The position numbers and the translations under genes were made by a program. 64,000 nucleotides of DNA. Origin: Eleginops maclovinus. Lineage: Eukaryota; Chordata; Actinopteri; Perciformes; Eleginopidae. Below the pieces are notes generated by a model, which was not told the DNA's origin, did not search any database, and saw only the letters and a list, made by a program, of their open reading frames with translations. Of this stretch, positions 1-64,000 are shown one piece after another (the first letter of the stretch is position 1; every line of letters starts with the position of its first letter). The stretch covers positions 15,175,244 through 15,239,243 of the forward strand of contig NC_086356.1 in NCBI RefSeq assembly GCF_036324505.1. The letters run 5' to 3'.

Positions 1-935
1 TTAACTCCTAAAGCCTAGACTTCTCTCTTTAATTCTATTGTATATCATGTAAATAAAGCTCTAAAAGAGTTATGTTGGTGTGTTTGTTAATCAGCCTTTA
101 AATTGTGGTGTTTTGTTTCCTAATTGTCCTATAATCCACGATCTCTGAAACTATTATGAGGGTGCTGAGCTGTAAACGCCCATTTACCAACTTGTGGCTG
201 ACCTCACAAAAGCTTCATGTACTCTCTTAAGCATATAAAAACACATCCAAATGAACTTTGAAATAAACATTGTAACTTGATTAGGCTTCAGAAATCTGAG
301 TTTTGATGTGTAATTCTCACAGCTTTAGTCAGGACGTTGCTGCTGCTGATACCAATTACTTTATGTGGTTGTAATAATTCTCTAGAAAACCCATTAACAG
401 CAAACAAAATGTGGCTGGCAGTTAGCACATTTACTTTAAATGAAAAATAACATGTTTTTCCAATTTAGAAAATGCTGTGAAATAGGGCCAATTAGAAGTA
501 TGGTGTCACTACATATCACGTTGGGGTCTGGGCTCACTAAACCAAACTTTGTCTAGTTTGGAAGGTTTAAAGAGCACAATTGCAACCCAAAAATATATAA
601 TTTTAAGCATAAAAAAATGATTCCTATCAATAGAAATATGACAGAGATTGTAGTTTTAAAGGCTGAGCTCACACTCCAGTCCCGCTCTCTTTGCAAACAC
701 CAACAGCAGCCTGTCACACCAATACCAGTGCTCTCTAACAAAGGCTATTTTGTCTTGATATGCGCCTCAGACGAAGGCCTGAGTGGAAGAGCATTCTGTG
801 TACAGGAGAAAATAAATACAGAAATATGACTATTCCGACATGGTGTAGCTGTGATATACAGGATTTTGAGCAGGGTTCACTGGAAAGAAAATATCACTTA
901 GTATCAAAGAGGGTATGGATGTAACGATTACTCAC
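1..935 (-). other. pitpnb: pitpnb intron 2 (partial)
   Basis: Sequence downstream of pitpnb exon 2 in transcript direction, running off the window edge. No exon matching the next conserved PITP residues is seen, and no other feature is supported. Confidence 0.7.
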
Positions 936-966
936 CTCTTCCACAGAGACTGGCAACACTACACGG
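936..966 (-). CDS. pitpnb: pitpnb exon 2 (31 bp)
   Basis: Acceptor tctctcag at 967-968, donor gtgagt. The 31 bases complete the split Tyr codon of exon 1 and code RVVLPVSVEE in phase 0. This matches the conserved start of class I PITPs, after which the family continues with Y-Q-V-G-Q. That next exon was not found above position 1 and must lie to the left of the window. No stop or frame error in the 17 codons seen. Confidence 0.87.
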
Positions 967-3900
967 CTGAGAGAGTGGAAACAAGGGAGGGGCGGGGCAG
1001 GAAATGGAGAGAGAAACAAACAAAGTTAAAATACTGGAGAATATGTACAAATGTTAAGGATGTGAAAACAGTCCATAGTTGATTCTGGCAGGAGTTAGTG
1101 GTGCCTTTTCCCCCTCCAAGTTAAATATTGCAGTGATTTTTTTTGTCCTATGACCACCTATGATTGATCACAAAAATCACAATCTTTCAATGAATAAATA
1201 GCACTGAGTGAACTTACAAAAGCATAGAGCAATAAATAAACGTTTCTCTGCTCTGACCATCTTTGGGGAAAAAATGAACTGGCCCCCAGCCTGAAAGATG
1301 AAACTCTGCTTTTGTCTCAAAAGGTTTGTCATCTGGAGACAGCAAACTGTGGCAGCTGCACACAACCACAATGCAACAATAATTATTGGTAAAGGTAGAG
1401 CCCAATTTAGGTAAAACATAATTTGGTGAACAAGGGTATTCTAAAACCATAACCTTATCTGCATTTATAACCGGATAATTACAGTACGGCAGACAAATTG
1501 GATGATCATGCTTTTATTTAGTTTTGGGTGGCTACAATGAACTGTATACTGTCTGTCCAGTCATGTAATAAGATGCTGAATCAATTAACGTTGAAAGTAA
1601 AAAAGAGACAAGAATAGAGCAGCGGCTCAAAAAGCAGTTTAACCAGGGATCAATTTTACATACGGCAGATTATTTTAATATGAGAGTCACTAATGGACAC
1701 AAAAAGGAGATTTCTTTCCTCTAGTTTCCTGCCCTCTCATAATTCCTATCAATGAGGTGTAAAGACTTCAGATTCAGCACCCCACCCTTGAACATGAAGT
1801 GATTGATAAAGTTTGCTGGAGGCTGTTCACAGGCTGACAATAATCAGACAGCTCAGAAAGCCCCATGAATAATAAAACTAATGACAAAACTTTAGATCAA
1901 CGTTGGATCAACAGAAAATACATCTGCAACTTTAACGAGGAATGTTTTTTTCTATCAAAAATGACATTTCACTTCATGTGTAAACGGAATACTCATTGGT
2001 TTAGGTCTGTTGTTTAGAAAAAAAACAAGAACTGTTAAGGTTTTTAAGAATATAATCTGAAGATCATTAATGTTGAAATAGTGAATTGTGCTAAAAAAAA
2101 ACATCCTGAAACCAGTATATGCCAGCTTGTACATTAACCAAGTTTATCTTCCTTCAGAAAGATAGATGTGTGTTACACAAAGAGCACTTCATAATACATG
2201 TTTGATCAGTCATGAATATCTACATTTTAAAGACTCATCCAGAATTTTGGCTCTGACCGTCTTGCATCTTTAGAAACAATGTTGCCCAACTGGAAAAACA
2301 AAGGCAGAGTGCAGCGTGTTGGTTTTTTTGCTCATACTGCTGGTGTGTGGCTTTTGTAACAGAGAGAAATTAACAAGCTGGCTCTGGAAAAAACATAAAA
2401 GGAATCCACTGCATTAGATGGTGAAGTAAACGGATCAATAATGGGACCCTGACACTACCAGAGGGCTTTTTAATCCAGCGCCATGAAGAGCAGAAAGCTT
2501 TTACTGAAAAGCTCAGATGAGATTCAGCACAGGACGATATGTTTCTACACTCAGATTCATTGTATCTGCTAAAAAAAAGGGGAAGGATCTTAAATCAAAA
2601 CAAATCATGCTTTGCTGAAGATGATTTTGACAAACGTGAGATAAGAACAATGTGGAGGCCTGCAATCTGCTCAAATCCCCAACTGCTGAAAATGACACCA
2701 TAAAGTGTCCATTCGCTGCAGGGTACAGGTGTGTTAATGATTAATTAGTTATTGATTATTCTCCGTTAAGAAATGGATTGTGTTGTGCTAGGCAAAAATA
2801 AACATGCATTAACTTGGCCCAAAAAATCTGAACATTTGTTTCCTTATTATTCGATGCATTTATTATGACTGTGTTTACACTGACCAACATTCACTTTGTG
2901 ATACAGAGCAACCACAGCAGAGAGGGTTTTACTGGAAATAGCTTTCTTGGATTATATAGGGCACAACTATTCGACAAAAGCTGACCAGTCACAGTTCAAG
3001 AGGTCTTGTACTCCAGGTAAGCTGTTGTTATGTAATATCCTGTCAAGTCCTCTATGTGCCTTTGCAGACTTCACTGGTACTGTGAAGCTTAGACACAGAG
3101 GGGGGAATCAATGCTCATGAAGTTTGATTATTGAAGTGTTTGATTTAACATTTATGTGACAAACAGATCTACTACACCATTCATTTAATGCATCTAGGGG
3201 TGAATTGATCATTCAACAAATCAGCTTCTGGTTAGTGTCATTTGTCATAGCAAATATATTGTACTTGTGATAACATATTTATGTTCTAGATTGTTGCAGA
3301 GACAAAAAAAATAATTGTATTAACTCTAATGTACAATTTTTAGACCAAACATGTATTTGAGAAAAAAATTGCAGATTAAATAAATACAAAAATAATTGTT
3401 GGTGCAACCAAGATAATGACAAATAATTGAATTTAAAACTACAGAAATACAGAAACCTGCAAGCTAATGCACCTACACTTATAGTGCAATGTGCATCTGT
3501 CAATCATGACCAAAGTTGAGTTTTACAACAGTGATAACAACTCACTTGTACTAGATAAGCAGGTTACATGTCTGAATTGGACATACTGTTCATTTGTTTC
3601 TACAGCAATTAAAACTAATTTCACAGCAGCTTCTCTTTTTATGTGTTGAAGTTACTGATGTAGGGATTAGGACAATGTGTAGATATGGTCGACAAAATCC
3701 TTCTGAGATAGCAGTAAAACAGGGTTACAAACACATCACCATGGTGATATGGCAGAGCTCTCTCCCAGATGCCTCATTCACTTACATATTAGTGCAGAAA
3801 GGAAAGAATTGACAGTGACGCTAATATTGAAATGTACTATTCTATTCATAAGCTATTACAAATGTAGGCCTACACATTAGCTTCAATTTAGGATCCCTTC

Positions 3901-5328
3901 TAACAAGATGCCTCCTATACATTGATCATTGTTTTGGAATCACAATATTTAAAACAATCATAACATTAGGAAAACACAAAAGCATGATTTGATAGGAGCA
4001 TCTGTTTGCTTAATGGTTATATTTTGATTAGAGAGTATATTGTGGGCAAACTATACTGTAGTATTATACATGTATAAATCCATATCTTCTGACCAATATA
4101 ATTTTTACTTTAATTATTATGTTATTTATATTCCTCTATAACTGTATTAATATAAATGCAATATACGTTTTTTTTTTATTATTGTTATTCCAATCATCAT
4201 GGGTATGGATAGATATCTCAGCTTCAGAAACACACCATGTCTGTTATATCTAGTCTCTAACACAGTTTGTTCAGTCACATATGTCCAAGCATTCTATGCA
4301 ATAACAATTCAGTTTTTTAAAAAAGATCAAAATGTGCTAGATTTAAGCAGATTTGTGTCTGTTAACCAAGGCTAGTTGAACAACCAAAGCTACAACAGGT
4401 ACCGTTATCTGGAACGGATATAGGTTAGCAACATAGCAGAAGCTAATGAGCTTTGCTGAAACGAAAGTGGATAAAAAAGGACCACCTCATTACCAATTCA
4501 ACACCTGCATGGGCTGACATTTTGTGGTAAATTGCGTTAAAAGATGTTGCTTGGTAAGTATTAACCGCCTATTTGAAAGGCTAACTCTGTAGTGCTAGCG
4601 CAAACAAAGTAAGCAAAGTAATTCCATAACCTCAAGCTAGCTTGAAGGCTACAGACTGCTATGTGAAATGAGCGAATACTGCAGAAAATATCGTCTGAAC
4701 TCTATGTTAACGCTGTGATTGAGTGTAATACACCAACATAGCAGTTAGATAATGTAAGATGTAGGTTTATAAATGAACTTGTTGTCAAAAAATGCTCACG
4801 CTAGCAGCTAGCCGGCTGCTAGGGCTAACATAGCCACAGCTAGCATTACGTTAATGTTAAATCCGACGGGTGAAGGAACCTTAATCTGTCACTCACGGGA
4901 CCAAAGCTTAACATTACGGCACTTTACACGTATAACAGGCTGCTAACCAGTTAGCTACCTTAATGTTGGTGACATATGCAACCCTCGAAATCATGTTGAC
5001 TGACTACATGTCCAGATTGTTTGTGTGTAGCCTTTTTATGTAACTCATTTTCACTAAGAAGCTAATTATCCCCTCTGCTGCTACAACTCAGATGCTAACG
5101 TTAGCTTGCACTAGCAACGCCTAAAAAAGACCGGTGTGTCCCGTTATCCACGTCCTGATCCACCCTGCTGAAAGCTGGCTTCTAACGGGCTACGCGACCG
5201 CAAAATCCAGCAAACGACATACCTAAACGAAACATATATGTTTACTCCTTGGTAATAGGCAATCGAGTAGATGGAAATCCGCCTCTAAATACACCAAAAA
5301 CCGTTTTTTAAAAACACTTCATACTCAC
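967..5328 (-). other. pitpnb: pitpnb intron 1 (4.4 kb)
   Basis: AT-rich intron with no recognised coding sequence on either strand. Between about 4350 and 5110 it has many GCTAGC/GTTAGC-like words, a common composition in fish introns. No transposon ends or RNA genes were identified. Confidence 0.75.
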
Positions 5329-5348
5329 TATTCTTTGATGAGCACCAT
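5329..5348 (-). CDS. pitpnb: pitpnb exon 1 (start codon and first 6 codons)
   Basis: Phosphatidylinositol transfer protein beta moves PI and PC between membranes, mainly around the Golgi/ER in animal cells. The exon reads ATG and codes MVLIKE plus two bases, then donor gtgagt. Joined to the exon at 936-966 it gives MVLIKEYRVVLPVSVEE, the class I PITP N-terminus. The isoleucine at position 4 is like PITPNB rather than PITPNA (MVLLKEY) as I recall them. The gene follows ttc28 in the same orientation, matching the human neighbourhood on chromosome 22. A pitpna-like paralogue is the main alternative, but synteny argues for pitpnb. Confidence 0.85.
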
Positions 5349-6008
5349 CTTCGTCACCCGGGCTGCACCTGCGCACTGGGACCGGACACCAGAAAGAATT
5401 ATCAACAAGTCTGTTCCGCCCTCCAGGAAAAATCTGATAGGCTGAAAAATCCACATCACTGTCTCTTCCTCATACCAGAGTATGAATTAAACATGATTTC
5501 TACATATTAATTTGAACAATATGATTTACAAAAAAATAACCTACATTGCATTACATTATAAGATAGATAGATAACTATATATAGATTGATAAGGTTAGTC
5601 ACTTTGTATATTCAGATGAATACAACATAGAAACAACTAAGACATTAAGTTGTATTATTATAGGGCAAGATGCCCAGCACTATACACCACAATTTAAATG
5701 AGCTCAAACTCTAACAATAGCTTCATTGAAGTGATGAACATATTTCGGCATAATGAATAATTTACAATTTACAACTTTTTGTCTTGAAAAGTAGTGATGG
5801 AAAAGTAGCTTAAAATAGAAACCCTCAAATAAAGTACAAGTACCTCACAATTGCTTTGAAGTACGGTACTTAAACAAGAGAGACATTTTGCAGGGTTGAG
5901 ATTTTAACGATACTTCTGAAATGTAATGTGTGATTTACGTTTTCATGTAAGTGCAAATGGGGAGAGAATTGATAAGTGCCATGAAAACAAAACAAGGAAA
6001 AGAACGAT
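5349..6008 (-). promoter_or_regulatory. pitpnb: pitpnb 5' UTR and presumed promoter region
   Basis: The bases just upstream of the pitpnb ATG (5349-5430) are GC-richer than the surroundings and are probably 5' UTR. The rest must hold the pitpnb promoter because ttc28 coding sequence begins at 6718. No TATA box or other defined core element could be assigned. A degraded AAGTAC-type repeat lies at about 5790-5880. Confidence 0.4.
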
Positions 6009-6717
6009 TTTATTCTTCCACTTCTTGAGAGTTGAGATATTTTCAAATGGGAGTCTGGCACCGCTGTAAAATTGTACATTATAAAGTGGCTAACACACTG
6101 AACAGCAAGAGGTACCATGCTGACAATCACACATAAAATCTCCATAAAAAATATCAAAATGTTTTCCTTACGTCCTTTTTTAATTGTCTTTATAAAATGT
6201 ATAATAATGACTGGAAAACACAGTTTACTTTACAAAATAAATGACAACCATGAGCATTGATAGTGACATTTAGCAATAATTATCACACAATAAATCAAGA
6301 TCAAATTCAGGTTAACTTACACAAATATAGCGAGCATTTAGGGTGACATAAAATGTTCTCCTTTTCTCAGGCATTCAGTCAACAGACTGTGAGTACAGTA
6401 CATGGAGGCATTGAGACACATGCTCTCTAGTCAGTCATGAAAACACAATTAAAGCCAGAGATTCAACACTTCTCATTTTGTCCTTCCAGCTCTCTCCAGG
6501 AGAAGGCACAGTCATCACATTCACAAATGTAACATCCCTTCACATAAAGTAGTGACGTGTAAAATCACTCAGTCAGTATCAAACAGCATTTTTTTTATCC
6601 TAGTCCTCAGCAGGTATTGCTTAAAAATGTGGTAGTATTTAGCTGACAAATTGATAGCCTATTTCATAGCACAATGAATGAAACAAAAGATTTTCCCTCT
6701 GAGTTTCAGCAAATATC
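6009..6717 (-). other. ttc28: Putative ttc28 3' UTR
   Basis: Non-coding sequence after the ttc28 stop. Reading downstream on the minus strand, a variant poly(A) signal ATTAAA lies at 6179-6184 and the first canonical AATAAA at 6009-6014. Either would give a 3' UTR of about 0.55-0.7 kb. The true end needs transcript data; longer 3' UTRs are possible. Confidence 0.45.
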
Positions 6718-60509
<53,792 letters not shown>

Positions 60510-60793
60510 CTGAAGGAACGACATTTTTACATTTTTAGCATCTGAATTTTTATGGCTAAACATGGAAAGGAAATTTTGCTTGGATTTTTAGTTAAGCCAA
60601 AAGCTAAGCATATATTCCGTGTTCACCATGAGCTGAAGTACTTTGAGGTGTGTACATGGGTACCCTAACCCTATTTTAAAAGAAGAACATCACAAAATGG
60701 CACACATGAATAGGACCTATACACATTAGGTTGTAATACACACATGCATTTTTTTATGGCGAGGTGTCACAGCAAAGAGGCTGCCATGTTTTA

Positions 60794-60947
60794 TGGTGCC
60801 CGGGAGCAGAAGGAGGTTTAGTGCCTTGCACATGGACACCTCAGCCATGTCCAGGACGTGGCCCCTCTCCAGCTAATACTCCAGTGATACTCTAAACTTT
60901 GTTGGACTTGAACCGGCAGTCCCTACAGCTGAGCTAAGCTACTGCTA
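60794..60947. repeat. Teleost dispersed repeat, copy B
   Basis: Same order of words as 58005-58204 in diverged form: GTGCCTTGCACATGGACACC, CCCCTCTCCAGCTAATACTC, GGACTTGAACCGGCAGTCCC, AGCTGAGCTAAGCTACTGC. Confidence 0.6.
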
Positions 60948-61385
60948 TCGCTACTATTCCTGGTGGATGTATTTACTTTATTTCCTTTTAATGCCTCTAC
61001 AATTCAACTCCAATAGATTAGTCTAACAGCTGTTAGTTCATTCATATTCATATTAGCTTGCTTGTCCAGTGAAAAAAAACATTTTTGTGCATGGATGAAG
61101 TTAAAAAGAGTATAAGAACCCTGCATAATTACAAAGATGGATTTTCTGATGAACCGATATGTGGTTCTCACAGCTACATATGTTATAATCTCACAGAACA
61201 AAATGCCATACTGTAGATCAAATACACACAATCCAGCAGTAATATCAGTCCGAATACATCATATAAAGTAGTAAACACTGACAGGAAACATTTGACTCCA
61301 CAATGAGTACTTTTACCTTTAGGTTTTAAGTACATTTTGCTAAAAGAAACGTACAATCATTACGTAAACTAAGGTTTTTAAAGCC

Positions 61386-61552
<167 letters not shown>

Positions 61553-63443
61553 AACAGCTCACACTTCATTAGGATCCCCCGTGCATTTCACTGCAACGTT
61601 GGAGTCAATGAATCATGACATTAAATTCACGAGGAGGACAAACACAAACACAAACACACCTCTCTCCTTCTCTCAGCAGAACAGACTAACTTAATTGTCC
61701 TGTCTCCCTCTCTCTTCCCCTTAATTCCTCCCCCTTTTTCTCTCTCATTTATCATCTTGCCCTTTCTCCTCCCATTTAAACATAATCTGTCATGACAGTG
61801 AGTGTATGAAGACAAAGAGAAGAGGAATTAGATTACATGGCTTCTCCTGTCCCGCCTGCCACTTTCTGCTCCCGCCACTGTCTTTGTCCTTCTCCTCGTC
61901 TTCAGACAGCTTCATTGAAACGAATGGAGCCGGGGGTCAGGACTAATCTAATACATTAAGCCTTTAGTGTTTTAAGTTGGTTTGGGAGCAGAATGTGAAC
62001 AGGACACGGTGTCATGTCGCTGTTGATTTACACAAAGAGGGATAAATGGTTCCTGATTACAGCTGGGGTCATATCCCTTTAAAAACACTGAAATCAGTCA
62101 AAGCAGCAGTGATATTATTATCCTTTTTATTTATTAACATTATGGCCTTTTCATTGGTCTGCTGTCTGTAGCTCAAACTCGTATTATTTGTAGAAACGAA
62201 AAGATGAAACAGAGGGGGATCACAGTGAAAAAAAAACAATCACATGATTTGAAGTTTTATTAGACTTAACTAAAGTCTGGAAAACCAGGAGTAAAAAGTT
62301 GAGTTACACAGAATCCTCGTTCTTTACGGCTAGTGTTTTTCACCAAAATGCATGCTTGAGTTTCATCTATGAATGTTGAAAGCCTTGGATTCTATCAAAC
62401 AATTGGAAATCCAATTTCTTAGATACATTAATCAGACATACAGTAGTTCTTGTATGCATGCTTGTTAGCAGTCTTCTTCTTCACTGCCTTTGTTGACGCA
62501 TTGCTTTGTTTCTAACTGTGGATGAGTGGAATAGGGCACATGTGGGTTCTAAGGCCTTTAAAATGAAGAAATTACCCCACCGATTTAGCGTATAGCCCTT
62601 GACTCATGATCATAATCAATGCAACAGAACCGGAGTTATCATGTTAGTGCTAAAACACATTGTTCTTACTCGTCAAGACATTGTGACAACTTGACCGCTC
62701 ACAGTTAATTTAATTCAAATGTACTTTTCTGGTAGTGGTTAATGTTGCCTCAAGCCTGCAGCAAAGATGAAGTTCTGGGTAAGCTCTTTCCATGCACACC
62801 ATGCTCCGCCATCCTTAGTCTACAGACTTAGTGCAGTTACATCACATAAGGACATATATCAGGCTTCAAACAGCTGCCTGGACACAAAATACTTTTGCAG
62901 TAGCATTCTCTGTAAGCTGATCAGTCAAGTTCCCCTTTAAATTGAGACACTTCCTGTCCTTTTGACAGGAAGAACACATTTGTAAAGCAATAGTAGTTAC
63001 AGTACTCAACAACAACTGAAATGCAGGACGGCGGCTCTTTTTCAGCTCGCGGCACTGATGCCAAGTGTCCATGCTGGGGAGAGAGAGACAGCAGCCTGCC
63101 CTTTGACCCTCATCCAGGCAGGAGAGGACAGCAGCGGGGATGATAGCAGGGCGACATATGGACACCCCACCTGTCTGCCTACCTCTACTTAGCATTACCC
63201 CTCAAATCTGTCGCACTCACACTGATTTGGCTCCCGTTCGGAGGATGCAGTGATTCTCTTTTAGGCATTCATGTCCTATTCTTGACTGCTTTTGATTGGG
63301 GAAGCTCCGGGAGGATAATTTCAGTCAGATGAGGGTGATTACATCAGAGGAGGAGAAGTTATAATCAATGCAAGAAGGGAATTATCTCTGCATGACGGTG
63401 TTTAAGTGAATGTGCAGCACAATAGGTAAGACATGAGTGAGTG

Positions 63444-63446
<3 letters not shown>

Positions 63447-63526
<80 letters not shown>
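63447..63526. repeat. (TG)n microsatellite
   Basis: About 80 bp of pure TG near the right end of the window. Confidence 0.97.
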
Positions 63527-63527
<1 letters not shown>

Positions 63528-64000
63528 CAGAGCTTTTTACCCCCATCAAGGGTGTAAACATGCCAGAGCCAGACAGAAAGTGACAGCAGGAAGAGTCTGC
63601 CTCCACCACCTCTTCCAGCCTCCTGCTCACACACATCCTGCCTATTAGCTCAGTCTGTCTGCACTGCCTGCTAAGAACATACAGGGGGTACAGTTCAGAC
63701 TGTCTCACACACACAACTACCTCCAAACACACCAAAACACATTTCATTGTTTTTTTATTTCCTCTCAGCAGTTGTTCTGGAGCGTCTTGTTAGATTAGAT
63801 CTATTCACAAACCGCTCTAGTCACGTCTGGTTTGCGGGTATTACACTGTTTCCCGATCAAGCACTTAGACAGCATCTTCAGCATCAGCTGACAGGTCTGT
63901 GTCAGTGGAAGTAAAGTGATCAATAAAAAGGACTAATCCTGGTGGTATACTGTAATGTACATCTACAGTACCTATATTTGTGTGTATTTATGTATCCCCT

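Noticed and set aside
1..935. Third pitpnb exon
   Set aside because: Searched by eye on the minus strand for the conserved [20 protein letters not shown] region; not present, so it lies outside the window.

Overview
The window is vertebrate nuclear DNA, almost certainly from a teleost fish. It has spliced genes with GT-AG introns, many long (CA)n/(TG)n arrays, teleost-type dispersed repeats, a TTF-finger hAT transposon and a Ty3/gypsy LTR element. No bacterial, plasmid or CRISPR feature is present.

The main content is one gene on the minus strand, ttc28 (tetratricopeptide repeat protein 28). I traced 33 consecutive coding exons from 60509 down to the stop codon at 6718. Their splice phases chain without a break and give 2431 codons plus stop. 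The order is a TPR array (window exons 1 to about 17), a CHAT domain (about exons 21 to 25), and a long Ser/Pro/Gly-rich tail ending in the family's FFPSSKC terminus. The N-terminal exon or exons lie beyond position 64000. One intron uses a GC donor and one coding exon is only 24 bp.

Downstream of ttc28 and on the same strand is the 5' end of pitpnb (phosphatidylinositol transfer protein beta). Exon 1 codes MVLIKEY and the 31-bp exon 2 codes RVVLPVSVEE; the rest runs off the left edge. As I recall, the human genes are also neighbours in the same orientation on 22q12, so this looks like conserved synteny compressed to under 1.5 kb between stop and start.

The introns carry recent mobile DNA. 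(1) Two 929-bp copies of a deletion-derivative hAT transposon lie in opposite orientation at 38333-39261 and 39377-40305. Each has its own perfect 8-bp target duplication, so together they form an almost perfect 1.97-kb palindrome. (2) A complete Ty3/gypsy element lies at 41596-46318, with two 164-bp LTRs that look identical, a 5-bp target duplication, a gag ORF and a pol ORF in the +1 frame. (3) Older material includes an L2-type LINE tail, other LINE tails, a small TA-flanked MITE, teleost dispersed repeats, a GA-rich tract and nine long dinucleotide arrays. Two of these arrays start exactly at ttc28 5' splice sites and are complementary to each other in the pre-mRNA.

No gene was recognised on the plus strand apart from transposon ORFs. 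Long CA-derived ORFs are artefacts of the repeats.
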